Shown here: piece after piece, positions 25,725 through 33,830 of the stretch | Layout of the letters: every line of letters begins with the position of its first letter | Position numbering within the stretch: position 1 is the stretch's first letter | Source of the DNA: Aneurinibacillus sp. REN35 | GTDB lineage: Bacteria; Bacillota; Bacilli; Aneurinibacillales; Aneurinibacillaceae | Direction of reading: 5' to 3' | Assembly (NCBI RefSeq): GCF_041379945.2 | Contig: NZ_JBFTXJ020000013.1 | Location: forward strand, 1-64,000 | DNA length: 64,000 bases | Program-made: the position numbers and the translations under genes | The notes under the pieces: model-generated | What the model saw: the letters and a program-made list of their open reading frames with translations, nothing else | Database searches by the model: none | Told to the model about the DNA's origin: nothing

Positions 25725-26398
25725 TTCCAGTTCACTCCTTCGCTTTTGACGATATAGTCTACATATACGCCCGGTGTAACAATACATTCAGGGTCCAATT
25801 CGCCCTTTGGCACAATCTCATTCACTTCTGCAATCGTAATATCACACGCCATAGCAACCAACGGATTGAAGTTGCGGGCGCTTTTATCATAGATGAGGTT
25901 TCCGTATTCATCGGCCTTAAGCGCATGTACAATCCCAACCTGTGCTGTTAGCGCAGGTTCTACCATATATGTCCTGCCCTCAATCTCAATCTGCTGCTTT
26001 CCTTCCTCCACAATCGTGCCAAGTCCAACATCCACCAGTATGCCGCCAAGCCCCATGCCACCCGCACGAATCTTCTCTGCAAGCGTTCCCTGCGGATAGA
26101 AGGTTACATTCATTTTTCCTTCCGTCATAAGCCGACCCGCATTCGGGTTGGAGCCGATATGTGAAGTAATCAAGCTGCGAGCACGTTCCGCCGTGACAAG
26201 ACGGCCAATTCCGATATCTGGAAAGCCTGAGTCATTACCAATTAAATCTAAGTTCTTCACTCCTTTATGGAGAATGCCATCGATCAGTGTCGGAGGATTG
26301 CCTACCCCGCCGAAGCCTCCAAACATTAGAGTGATACCGTCATTAATATGTGTTAACGCTTCATCAAGCGCAACGACTTTGGATATGGTTTCCTTCAT
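25709..26398 (-). CDS. CoA-transferase subunit A (YodS-like)
   Basis: Alpha subunit of a class I CoA-transferase, about 229 residues, with the family signature FGGFGGVGNPPTLIDG close to the N-terminus and the later LTAQVGIVHALKADEYGNL. I chose the ATG at 26398 with AGGAGG upstream; the longer reading frame to 26437 runs into the preceding aminotransferase gene. It lies 16 bases after that gene and overlaps the beta subunit gene, so all belong to one operon. Partner: the protein at 25056-25724. Confidence 0.9.
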   Translation of the reverse strand: MKETISKVVALDEALTHINDGITLMFGGFGGVGNPPTLIDGILHKGVKNLDLIGNDSGFPDIGIGRLVTAERARSLITSHIGSNPNAGRLMTEGKMNVTFYPQGTLAEKIRAGGMGLGGILVDVGLGTIVEEGKQQIEIEGRTYMVEPALTAQVGIVHALKADEYGNLIYDKSARNFNPLVAMACDITIAEVNEIVPKGELDPECIVTPGVYVDYIVKSEGVNWKWAWE

Positions 26399-26414
26399 AC
26401 CTGCTCCTCCTCTG

Positions 26415-27785
26415 CTATACGTTTTCTTTAGAAGCAAGCAGTCCTTCCTGCTCTAGCTCCAACGCCAACTCACCAATCGATTGGTCAAGCATAAACAATA
26501 ATTCATTCATTTCCTCTTCTGAAATAACAAACGGCGGTGCTACTATGATGCAGTCTCCAGCCTGGCCATCCATGCCGCCGGATGCATTGTAGATGAGCAA
26601 TCCATTCTCCGACGCGCGCGCAATCACCCGTTCGGTTACACCCGCGCTCAGTGCAAACGGCTCTTTCGTAGTACGGTCTTTAACGAATTCGATGCCGCAC
26701 AGCAACCCCTTTCCTCGAACATCACCGATTATTTCATGCTTATGCATAAGTGTTTTTAATCCTTCTATTAATTGACGACCGCGCTCTTCAGACTTGGCGA
26801 TGAGCTGATGATCTTCAATGTATTTCATAACCGCAAGCGAGACAGCAGAAGACTGCGGATTTGCGCTGAACGTATGACCCGACATGATCGATTTAGAACC
26901 GGCGGCAATCACATCAATAATTCGCTGGCTGGCAATCGCAGCCGCCATCGGCGTGTAGCCCGCGCTCATTCCTTTACCTAGTGCCATAACATCCGGTACC
27001 ACACCCCAATGATCAATGCCGAACGGCTTGCCTGTGCGTCCGTTTCCTGTCATAACTTCATCGGCGATGAACAGAATATCATAGCGTTCACAGATGTCTT
27101 TAATTCGCTGATAATAAAACGGAGGTGGCGTCACCGCACCGGCGGATGCGCCAATGATCGGCTCCGCAATAAAAGCGGCGATATTGTCTGCGCCGACGCG
27201 ATGAATCGCCTGTTCTAGCTGATTTGCACATAACAGATCACAGCTCGGGTACGTACTGTTAAACGGACAGCGGTAGCAGTACGGAGGCTCTACAGCCGGG
27301 AATTCTTCCAGAAGCGGAATAAAGCGCTTTCTTCTTAAAATATGTCCGGACATAGACAGCGCTCCCAACGTAATACCGTGATAGCTCATCCATCGGGATA
27401 GAACCTTATTCTTGCTGGTCTTACCCTGCTCCTGCCAATATTGGATGGCAATCTTCATCGCGGTCTCCGTCGCTTCCGATCCGCTGTTTACAAAAAATAC
27501 GTAATTCAAATCACCCGGCGTCCAGCTCGCAAGCTTCGCCGCCAGTTCCTCTGCTGCCTCGCTCGTAAACTGAGAGCGGTACGTAAACGACACTTTTTTG
27601 GCCTGCTCATTCATCGCATCAATAACCGATTGTACACCATGTCCAATGTTGGCTGTAACAGCACCTGAGCAGCCGTCCATGTAGGCTTTTCCGTTGGTAT
27701 CATATAAGTAAACCCCGCTACCATGTGAGACGGTTGGGTATTCTTTATCTAAAAACGGTTTAATCACATTGCTCTTTTTATCCAC
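26415..27785 (-). CDS. Class III aminotransferase (YodT-like)
   Basis: PLP-dependent aminotransferase of 456 residues, fold type I class III. Visible features are the PLP-phosphate loop near VNSGSEATETA, the Asp of IADEVMTGNGRTG that contacts the pyridine nitrogen, and the Schiff-base lysine in MALGKGMSAGYTP. The start is GTG with GGGGGAG six bases before it. As first gene of the yodT-S-R-Q-like operon it most likely removes the 3-amino group of (N-acetyl-)beta-lysine, a reaction inferred from the kamA/ablB neighbourhood. It is transcribed divergently from the PucR-type regulator. Confidence 0.88.
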   Translation of the reverse strand: MDKKSNVIKPFLDKEYPTVSHGSGVYLYDTNGKAYMDGCSGAVTANIGHGVQSVIDAMNEQAKKVSFTYRSQFTSEAAEELAAKLASWTPGDLNYVFFVNSGSEATETAMKIAIQYWQEQGKTSKNKVLSRWMSYHGITLGALSMSGHILRRKRFIPLLEEFPAVEPPYCYRCPFNSTYPSCDLLCANQLEQAIHRVGADNIAAFIAEPIIGASAGAVTPPPFYYQRIKDICERYDILFIADEVMTGNGRTGKPFGIDHWGVVPDVMALGKGMSAGYTPMAAAIASQRIIDVIAAGSKSIMSGHTFSANPQSSAVSLAVMKYIEDHQLIAKSEERGRQLIEGLKTLMHKHEIIGDVRGKGLLCGIEFVKDRTTKEPFALSAGVTERVIARASENGLLIYNASGGMDGQAGDCIIVAPPFVISEEEMNELLFMLDQSIGELALELEQEGLLASKENV

Positions 27786-27881
27786 CGGGTTCTCCCCCTC
27801 TGCATTTGTCGATTGATTTCATCATAACAAGAGACCTTAGGAAAAAATATTCTCACTATTAGATAAATTTATAGTATATTT

Positions 27882-27900
27882 TTTATACATGATGTATAAA
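27882..27900. promoter_or_regulatory. Palindromic operator candidate between yodT and pucR-type genes
   Basis: TTTATACATGATGTATAAA is a perfect 9+1+9 inverted repeat. It lies 13 bases before the start of the PucR-type regulator gene and about 100 bases upstream of the divergent yodT-like start. The position fits autoregulation or control of both genes by the regulator; the binding protein is not known. Confidence 0.6.
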
Positions 27901-27913
27901 GAGAGGCGGTCCC

Positions 27914-29479
27914 ATGTCGATTACACTAAAGGAAGCACTAACATTACCTAATATCCAACAGATGAAGCTGGTAGGCGGCCACAGCGGCATTCATCATATT
28001 ATTAAATGGGTAACGATTGTTGAAATTGTTGAAGATATTTCTCGGCTGCAGGAGGGTGAGTTCCTCATTACGACTGGCTATGGGCTTGATACAGAAGCTA
28101 ATCGGCGCTTCTTCATCGAAAAGCTCGCCAAGCAAGGCTTATCAGCCGTAGCCATTCATACGGGCTTCTATATGGAGACGATTCCACCTGAGTTCATCGC
28201 GGCTGCTGACGCTCACCATCTGCCACTCATTGAAATTCCGCGCCATATGAATTTCTCTGAAGTAACCAAAGCTTTATTAGGTCATATCGTAAATCGTCAG
28301 TTGCAGTTGATGCAGGATACACAACAAATCCATCGAGAGTTGACTATGTTAGCGCTGAACAATAAGGGGTTTGCTCCGCTTGTACACACGTTGGCGGATC
28401 GGCTACAGGCGGAAGTAGAACTTTATGATGCACAAGGCGAACGAATCGAGCGTAGCGGCAGCGAGGAGAACCATACGCAGCCACTCTCCTTTCCTAAAGC
28501 GGTTGTCTTGCAGCCAGAAAGCAGTACAGACGCTTCTCTGCTCCTCTCCGAACAACGGCTTGTGCATGCGATAGCTACTGACACAGAACAATACGGACAC
28601 CTGCATATTCAAAAAAACACCGCACTTACAGAGATGGATCATCTAATCGTAGAGCAGGCCAGCATGGTATGTGCAATTGAATTTCTAAAACAAAAAGCGG
28701 TCGACGAGGCCATTTTGCGCATGCAGGAAAACGTATTCGATGAACTTCTTGAGCATACCGGACAAGATGAATCCACCTTGCAGAAGATGGCACAAAAGCT
28801 CGGATATCAGCCGGTGGAGAATCTATGTATCATGCAGATTGCTGCACCGAATGATGATACGCTGCGCCAACTCGCACAAGTATGGGCTCACAAGCAGCCA
28901 AGGCCGGTACTCTTGCGTGAAAAGCAGCGTACCGTCACCATCCTGCTTCCTGTACAACAAGAAAGAGATGCCATCCGTGCTGCGCAATCCCTGCAGCAGG
29001 AAGCCCAACGAAAAGGCTTAATGGGATCGCTTCATATCGGGCTCAGCTTTCCGTTTTGCGGATTCACTCCGATTGCGGCCCATGCTCAGGAAGCGCGTGA
29101 AGCACTGCAGATAGCAATTGCAACCGAAGAGGCGCTTATGACACATGATAAAATCGGAGCCTTTGCGCCGCTTTTGCAGATGAAAAAAGCGGGCATTGAG
29201 CTGACGACCCTATTCCGCCCTCTGCTCGACCCGCTGCTTGCATACGATCATAAGCACAATTCAAGTTTGGTAGACACGCTAGAATGCTATCTACAGCACA
29301 ATTCCAACATCAAGAACACAGCATCCGCATTATTTATTCACCGCCATACACTCAAGTATCGGCTTGAACAAATCGAGGAAAAAACAAAGAAGGATTTACA
29401 GAATGCCCATACGCTTACACAATTTCATCTTGCCCTTATGGCATACCGGCTTGAGCATGCAGCCATTACCATACTATAG
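27914..29479 (+). CDS. PucR family transcriptional regulator
   Basis: A 521-residue regulator. The N-terminal PucR-like purine/ligand domain covers about residues 1-125 (TLPNIQQMKLVGG, LQEGEFLITTGYGL), a GGDEF-like middle follows, and the C-terminal HTH_30 domain (about 455-515) contains NIKNTASALFIHRHTLKYRL. Members activate catabolic genes in response to metabolites such as purines, proline or GABA. Located divergently from the yodTSRQ-like operon and convergent with ablB, it is the likely local regulator of beta-lysine catabolism. GAGAGGCGG precedes the ATG. There is no terminator in the 7 bases before ablB. Confidence 0.9.
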   Translation: MSITLKEALTLPNIQQMKLVGGHSGIHHIIKWVTIVEIVEDISRLQEGEFLITTGYGLDTEANRRFFIEKLAKQGLSAVAIHTGFYMETIPPEFIAAADAHHLPLIEIPRHMNFSEVTKALLGHIVNRQLQLMQDTQQIHRELTMLALNNKGFAPLVHTLADRLQAEVELYDAQGERIERSGSEENHTQPLSFPKAVVLQPESSTDASLLLSEQRLVHAIATDTEQYGHLHIQKNTALTEMDHLIVEQASMVCAIEFLKQKAVDEAILRMQENVFDELLEHTGQDESTLQKMAQKLGYQPVENLCIMQIAAPNDDTLRQLAQVWAHKQPRPVLLREKQRTVTILLPVQQERDAIRAAQSLQQEAQRKGLMGSLHIGLSFPFCGFTPIAAHAQEAREALQIAIATEEALMTHDKIGAFAPLLQMKKAGIELTTLFRPLLDPLLAYDHKHNSSLVDTLECYLQHNSNIKNTASALFIHRHTLKYRLEQIEEKTKKDLQNAHTLTQFHLALMAYRLEHAAITIL

Positions 29480-29486
29480 CGAAAGA

Positions 29487-30353
29487 TTAACACCGAGAAA
29501 GATCCTTCACCCAGAGACTCATGTCCTCAAGCTTATCGAAAATATTGCAGTTTTTCGTCATGCGCCCTGCATATTCATAGCCGAGTTGATGAAATACCGC
29601 ATTCATGCCAAACGATAGGGAACGGGCCAACGAATAGGCGCAATAAATATGGCGCGTTTGCAGTTCATTCTCAAGCGCCGTAATCAAGTGACGCATCAAG
29701 CCATGCTTGCGGTGTTCATTATAGGTCGCACAATCTGTCATTTCTGCATTGTTATATATAGCATTGATTTCGGCCGATGCGGCGCTAACAATACGCGCCT
29801 CCGCTTCCGCTACATAGAAAACCGTGCCTTCAAGCATCACCTTCTTAATATAGGCAGGATCGTTCATTGGCGTCGGATATGTCTGAAATACCGTTCCATA
29901 TAGATGGGCTAGCTGCTCCGCATCTTCAGTGACAGCAATACGAATCGTATATCCTTGTGCGAGCGGCTCATCGGATGCCTTAAGCGGCAGAGACAGCACT
30001 TGACGGAGGATATCGTCCTCTTGAATCCAGTACTCACTTGTGCGACGCTCATCTGAGAGGTACATTGCCATACTGTACGCATCACCGCCATTGAAGTATT
30101 TCTTAAATACTCCTTCGAGCATATAACCAAGACCGAGAAGCGTCGCAACGTCTTCCGGCCGGGATTTGATGAATATTTTTGTAAGCGCATGCTCGTTGGC
30201 GAGCGCTAGAATCCGGGTATGCATAAGCCGCACACTCCCCCGGTAATCGTCAACACGCAGCCGCGCATTAAACCGGTCAAGACTTGCATCCATTGTAAAG
30301 GATGAGCCTGTTTCTATGAGTGATTGAGCGTACAATTCGTTTTTTGTTGTCAT
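29487..30353 (-). CDS. ablB: Beta-lysine N6-acetyltransferase
   Basis: GNAT enzyme of 288 residues that acetylates the 6-amino group of L-beta-lysine. An N-terminal extension of about 135 residues precedes the GNAT domain, which shows the CoA-binding NEHRKHGLMRHLITALE. The N-terminal half with FIKSRPEDVATLLGLGY and the C-terminal LARSLSFGMNAVFHQLGY are typical of AblB/YodP. With KamA it can make N6-acetyl-beta-lysine, known in archaea as an osmolyte and in Bacillus as a catabolic step. Unlike in B. subtilis it is separated from kamA by a regulator gene, and it has its own sigma-54 promoter. Confidence 0.93.
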   Translation of the reverse strand: MTTKNELYAQSLIETGSSFTMDASLDRFNARLRVDDYRGSVRLMHTRILALANEHALTKIFIKSRPEDVATLLGLGYMLEGVFKKYFNGGDAYSMAMYLSDERRTSEYWIQEDDILRQVLSLPLKASDEPLAQGYTIRIAVTEDAEQLAHLYGTVFQTYPTPMNDPAYIKKVMLEGTVFYVAEAEARIVSAASAEINAIYNNAEMTDCATYNEHRKHGLMRHLITALENELQTRHIYCAYSLARSLSFGMNAVFHQLGYEYAGRMTKNCNIFDKLEDMSLWVKDLSRC

Positions 30354-30396
30354 AAGATGCCCTCCGTTCTTCTATAGTTTTCATAATAAATAACTT

Positions 30397-30413
30397 TGCA
30401 ATAAATGTGCCAT
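30397..30413 (-). promoter_or_regulatory. Sigma-54 promoter of ablB
   Basis: On the minus strand ATGGCACATTTATTGCA matches the -24/-12 consensus YTGGCACG-N4-TTGCW, with the GG and GC dinucleotides at exact spacing and mismatches only at the first base and the G. It lies 44 bases upstream of the ablB start and overlaps the upstream region of the enhancer-binding protein gene. Confidence 0.8.
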
Positions 30414-30466
30414 TCTTTTTTCAAGCGGCGTGCATACTCACTACTTCAAAGAAATGGGGGATCGAT

Positions 30467-31897
30467 ATGTCCAAATTAGCGGCGATATGGTCGGAAGAGT
30501 TCGAATGGCTGCTAAGCATCATTAATGTCGGTATTCATCTAGTGGACAAAGAGGGAACCACTTTGTTCTTCAATGAGACGATGGCCGAAATTGATGGGCT
30601 GGATCGCCGAGATGTCATCGGACAAAGCGTATTCGACCTGTTCCCGTCTCTCACCAATGAAAGCAGCACGCTTATTGGTGTCCTTCGCACCGGCGAAGAA
30701 ATCGTAGACAAAGTACAAACTTATATGAATATGAAGGGCAAGCAGATTACATCCATTAACAGTACCTATCCTCTACTCAAGGACGGAGAGATTGTCGGAG
30801 CTGTAGAGCTGGCGGAGGATATCACCCGAATCGTGCAGCTCAACGACCAAGTACTGGACTTGCGACAACAGCTCTATCAGAGAACAAAAGAAAAGAAAAG
30901 CACCAAAAACGATACCCAATATCATTTCAGTGATTTGATTGGTGCAAGCGCTTCGTTCCAGCAGGCGCTCACGCGCGCCAAGCGGGCAGCACGCACACAT
31001 TCGCCTGTGCTTATCTGCGGTCCCACAGGAACAGGAAAAGAGCTCATTGCCCAAAGCATTCACAATGCGGGCATTCGGCGTGATAAGCCTTTTATTGCAC
31101 AAAATTGTGCTGCCGTACCCCGCGAATTAATGGAGGGCTTATTGTTCGGTACAACAAAAGGAGCCTTCACCGGCGCTATTGACCGCCCCGGGATTTTTGA
31201 ACAGGCTGATGGCGGCACGCTTTTTCTTGATGAGATTAACAGTCTTGACATCATGCTTCAGGCTAAGCTTTTGCGCGTGCTGCAGGATGGGCGTGTTCGT
31301 CGGGTTGGCGGGGCTGTCGAACAAGAAATCAATGTTCGAATCTTAGCAGCCATGAATATTCGGCCGCATGAAGCATTAAAACATAACATTCTACGATCGG
31401 ATTTGTTTTTTCGATTAAATGTAGTTAATATCGAGCTTCCCCCACTGCTTGATCGTAAGGATGATATCGCATTATTAACAAACCATTTCATCGATAAATT
31501 CAACCAGACATTCGCCATGAAAGTACAAGGTGTAAGCGAAGAAGTAAAAGCGGCCTTCCTCGCGTATACATGGCCGGGAAACATCCGGGAGCTGCGTCAT
31601 ACTATTGAAGCTGCCTTCAACATGCTAGAGGAGAACGAGGAGCAGATCGAAGTACGGCATCTTCCCCTACAGTTCAGCGAAGTACCAGCAGAATATCTAT
31701 CTTCTGACACCAGTAGATCAACCGTGCCATCGCCAACTGCGTATCCGATTGATCTGCCTGGCTATATCGATCGCATCGAACGGGAGATTCTCTCCGAAGC
31801 ACTGCAGCATTATGAAGGAAATATTAGCAAAACTGCAGATTCACTTGGCATTAAACGACAGGCCCTTCAATATAAACTCAAAAAATTCAATTTATAG
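30467..31897 (+). CDS. Sigma-54-dependent enhancer-binding activator (PAS-AAA+-Fis)
   Basis: A 476-residue activator. An N-terminal PAS domain spans about residues 5-115 (LLSIINVGIHLVDKEGTTLF). The central AAA+ domain has Walker A GPTGTGKE, the sigma-54 contact loop GAFTGA and Walker B GGTLFLDEIN. The C-terminal Fis-type helix-turn-helix contains GNISKTADSLGIKRQALQYK. It is similar in layout to B. subtilis RocR. The ATG at 30467 follows ATGGGGGATC. Its neighbours on both sides, ablB and kamA, have -24/-12 promoters, so it very probably activates them in response to a lysine-related signal sensed by PAS. Confidence 0.95.
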   Translation: MSKLAAIWSEEFEWLLSIINVGIHLVDKEGTTLFFNETMAEIDGLDRRDVIGQSVFDLFPSLTNESSTLIGVLRTGEEIVDKVQTYMNMKGKQITSINSTYPLLKDGEIVGAVELAEDITRIVQLNDQVLDLRQQLYQRTKEKKSTKNDTQYHFSDLIGASASFQQALTRAKRAARTHSPVLICGPTGTGKELIAQSIHNAGIRRDKPFIAQNCAAVPRELMEGLLFGTTKGAFTGAIDRPGIFEQADGGTLFLDEINSLDIMLQAKLLRVLQDGRVRRVGGAVEQEINVRILAAMNIRPHEALKHNILRSDLFFRLNVVNIELPPLLDRKDDIALLTNHFIDKFNQTFAMKVQGVSEEVKAAFLAYTWPGNIRELRHTIEAAFNMLEENEEQIEVRHLPLQFSEVPAEYLSSDTSRSTVPSPTAYPIDLPGYIDRIEREILSEALQHYEGNISKTADSLGIKRQALQYKLKKFNL

Positions 31898-31903
31898 ACA
31901 AAA

Positions 31904-31961
31904 TTTTTGCAGCAAAAAATTCATGAACCGCCAGTTTTTTTGCAGTAAAAGAGCAAAAAAA
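31904..31961 (+). promoter_or_regulatory. Candidate activator sites upstream of kamA
   Basis: Two related inverted repeats: TTTTTGCAGCAAAAA at 31904-31918 (7+1+7) and TTTTTTTGC-N9-GCAAAAAAA at 31935-31961. They lie 70-125 bases upstream of the sigma-54 promoter, the usual range for enhancer (UAS) sites. The second partly overlaps the left arm of the terminator. Confidence 0.5.
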
Positions 31962-31988
31962 GAGAGAGAGCCATCCTCTCTTTTTTTC
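31955..31988 (+). terminator. Terminator of the activator gene
   Basis: The stem AAAAAAAGAGAG / CTCTCTTTTTTT (31955-31966 with 31976-31987), with its own T run, separates the activator gene from the kamA promoter. Confidence 0.8.
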
Positions 31989-32028
31989 GTATATCGCGTC
32001 ATATCAGTATTTTTAGAATTTTTTTATT

Positions 32029-32045
32029 TTGGCATGCATCTTGCT
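32029..32045 (+). promoter_or_regulatory. Sigma-54 promoter of kamA
   Basis: TTGGCATGCATCTTGCT matches YTGGCACG-N4-TTGCW at all but one informative position, with exact GG-to-GC spacing. It is 43 bases upstream of the kamA ATG at 32088. Confidence 0.88.
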
Positions 32046-32087
32046 GTAGTTAAAATGTGACGAGAATACGCTTAGGAGGTACAGCAA

Positions 32088-33524
32088 ATGAGCTTACTAG
32101 AAAGAGATCTGAATAATGAAAAGCAAGCGCCAGCAGTAGGTCATGGATGGCATGCAGCTCCTGCAAAAACACGTAACTTTCGCGATATTGAACTTTGGAA
32201 AGATGTAACGGATGAACAATGGAATGATTGGCTCTGGCAGCTTACTCATACAATCAAAAGTGTGGAAGATCTGAAGAAAGTCGTAAACCTAACTCCAGAG
32301 GAAGAAGAAGGCGTACGAATTTCTACACAGACGATTCCGCTGAATATTACACCATACTATGCTTCTCTTATGGACCCTGATGATCCGCGTTGTCCTGTTC
32401 GTATGCAGTCTGTTCCTGTATCGGCAGAGATCATGAAGACAAAATATGACTTAGAAGATCCGCTGCATGAAGATGAGGATTCGCCTGTTCCGGGCTTAAC
32501 ACACCGCTATCCGGATCGTGTTCTATTCTTGGTTACAAATCAGTGCTCCATGTACTGCCGCTACTGTACACGCCGCCGCTTCTCCGGCCAAGTAGGCATG
32601 GGCGTGCCGAAGAAGCAGCTCGATGCAGCAATTAACTACATCGCTAATGCGCCGGAAGTACGCGATGTGCTTATCTCCGGCGGTGACGGCCTGCTAATTA
32701 ATGATACCGTGCTTGAATACATTCTTAAAAACCTGCGCGCCATTCCACATGTAGAGATCATCCGCATCGGAACCCGCGCACCAGTCGTATTCCCGCAACG
32801 TATTACGGAGAACCTGTGCAACATTTTGAAGAAATACCATCCGGTATGGCTGAATACGCACTTCAATACACCGCTTGAAATCACACCGGAATCAAAGCTT
32901 GCCTGTGAAATGCTGGCTAATGTCGGCGTACCTGTAGGAAACCAAGCCGTCATTCTTGCCGGTATTAATGACAGTGTACCAATCATGAAAAAACTGATGC
33001 ATGAGCTGGTCAAAATCCGTGTACGTCCGTATTACATTTACCAATGTGACTTATCTGAAGGTATCGGACATTTCCGTGCTCCCGTATCAAAGGGTCTTGA
33101 GATTATTGAAGGCCTACGCGGACATACATCCGGCTATGCTGTACCAACATTCGTCGTAGATGCTCCTGGAGGCGGCGGAAAAATCTCGTTGCAGCCAAAT
33201 TATATGATCTCGCAAAGTCCAGACAAGGTTGTTCTTCGCAACTTCGAAGGTGTAATCACCTCCTATCCAGAGCCAAAAAACTATACGCCTGGCCGTGCGG
33301 ACGCCTACTTCAATGAGCAGTATGGCATCACCGAAGAAGAGGAAGGCGTGGGCATCACCGCAATTATGCGTGATGAGAAGTTCAATCTGGTTCCGGAAGG
33401 ACTGCGACGCATGAATAAGCGCCAAAACTATCAGCAAGCAGACGACCATGCATCGCTTAAAGACCGCCGCGATAAACGCGACGAGATGAAAGCAAAATTA
33501 GCAAAAGCAAAGGACAACAAATAA
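32088..33524 (+). CDS. kamA: Lysine 2,3-aminomutase
   Basis: Radical-SAM and PLP enzyme of 478 residues that converts L-lysine to L-beta-lysine. The iron-sulfur motif CSMYCRYC (Cx3CxxC) is followed by TRRRFSG. The PLP-binding and AdoMet-contact segments DVLISGGDGLL, IRIGTRAPVVFPQRI and YYIYQCDLSEGIGHFR are present, and the charged C-terminal tail is longer than in clostridial enzymes. AGGAGG precedes the ATG. It is the first gene of a kamA-yokU-permease operon driven by a sigma-54 promoter. In B. subtilis the gene is under the sporulation factor sigma-E, so the control differs here. Confidence 0.97.
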   Translation: MSLLERDLNNEKQAPAVGHGWHAAPAKTRNFRDIELWKDVTDEQWNDWLWQLTHTIKSVEDLKKVVNLTPEEEEGVRISTQTIPLNITPYYASLMDPDDPRCPVRMQSVPVSAEIMKTKYDLEDPLHEDEDSPVPGLTHRYPDRVLFLVTNQCSMYCRYCTRRRFSGQVGMGVPKKQLDAAINYIANAPEVRDVLISGGDGLLINDTVLEYILKNLRAIPHVEIIRIGTRAPVVFPQRITENLCNILKKYHPVWLNTHFNTPLEITPESKLACEMLANVGVPVGNQAVILAGINDSVPIMKKLMHELVKIRVRPYYIYQCDLSEGIGHFRAPVSKGLEIIEGLRGHTSGYAVPTFVVDAPGGGGKISLQPNYMISQSPDKVVLRNFEGVITSYPEPKNYTPGRADAYFNEQYGITEEEEGVGITAIMRDEKFNLVPEGLRRMNKRQNYQQADDHASLKDRRDKRDEMKAKLAKAKDNK

Positions 33525-33543
33525 GCAGCAAGGGGGAACGTTT

Positions 33544-33816
33544 ATGAAATGCATCTGGTGTGAGACTGAGGAAGCGAAAGAAGGCCGACTGGATTGCTAC
33601 TGGGTAACACCGGACGGAAAAGCCACCGTGCAAATTCAAAGCATCCCTTCTGTGGATTGTCCGAATTGCTACGATAAATTCGTCCCAGAAGATACTTCGC
33701 AAAAAATCGAGGACGCACTATACTTAAACGATATTTCCTCTTTAGGTGCGGCATTCACGTATGAGCAGCTCCTACAGGCACCGCGCATCAACTTATTTAA
33801 TGCCAAATCGCAATAA
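33544..33816 (+). CDS. yokU: YokU family small zinc-finger-like protein
   Basis: A 90-residue protein with two CxxC pairs, CIWC at residues 3-6 and CPNC near 39-42. These probably form one zinc site similar to the N-terminal domain of MqsA/YgiT antitoxins. YokU is encoded beside kamA in Bacillus species, and the same pairing is seen here with a 19-base gap. AAGGGGG precedes the ATG. No helix-turn-helix domain follows, so a DNA-binding or toxin-antitoxin role is not supported. The function in lysine metabolism is unknown. Confidence 0.85.
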   Translation: MKCIWCETEEAKEGRLDCYWVTPDGKATVQIQSIPSVDCPNCYDKFVPEDTSQKIEDALYLNDISSLGAAFTYEQLLQAPRINLFNAKSQ

Positions 33817-33830
33817 GAGGAGAGGAATTG

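Noticed and set aside
31989-32087. Lysine riboswitch upstream of kamA
   Set aside because: The leader is under 50 bases after the sigma-54 promoter, too short for an L-box aptamer.
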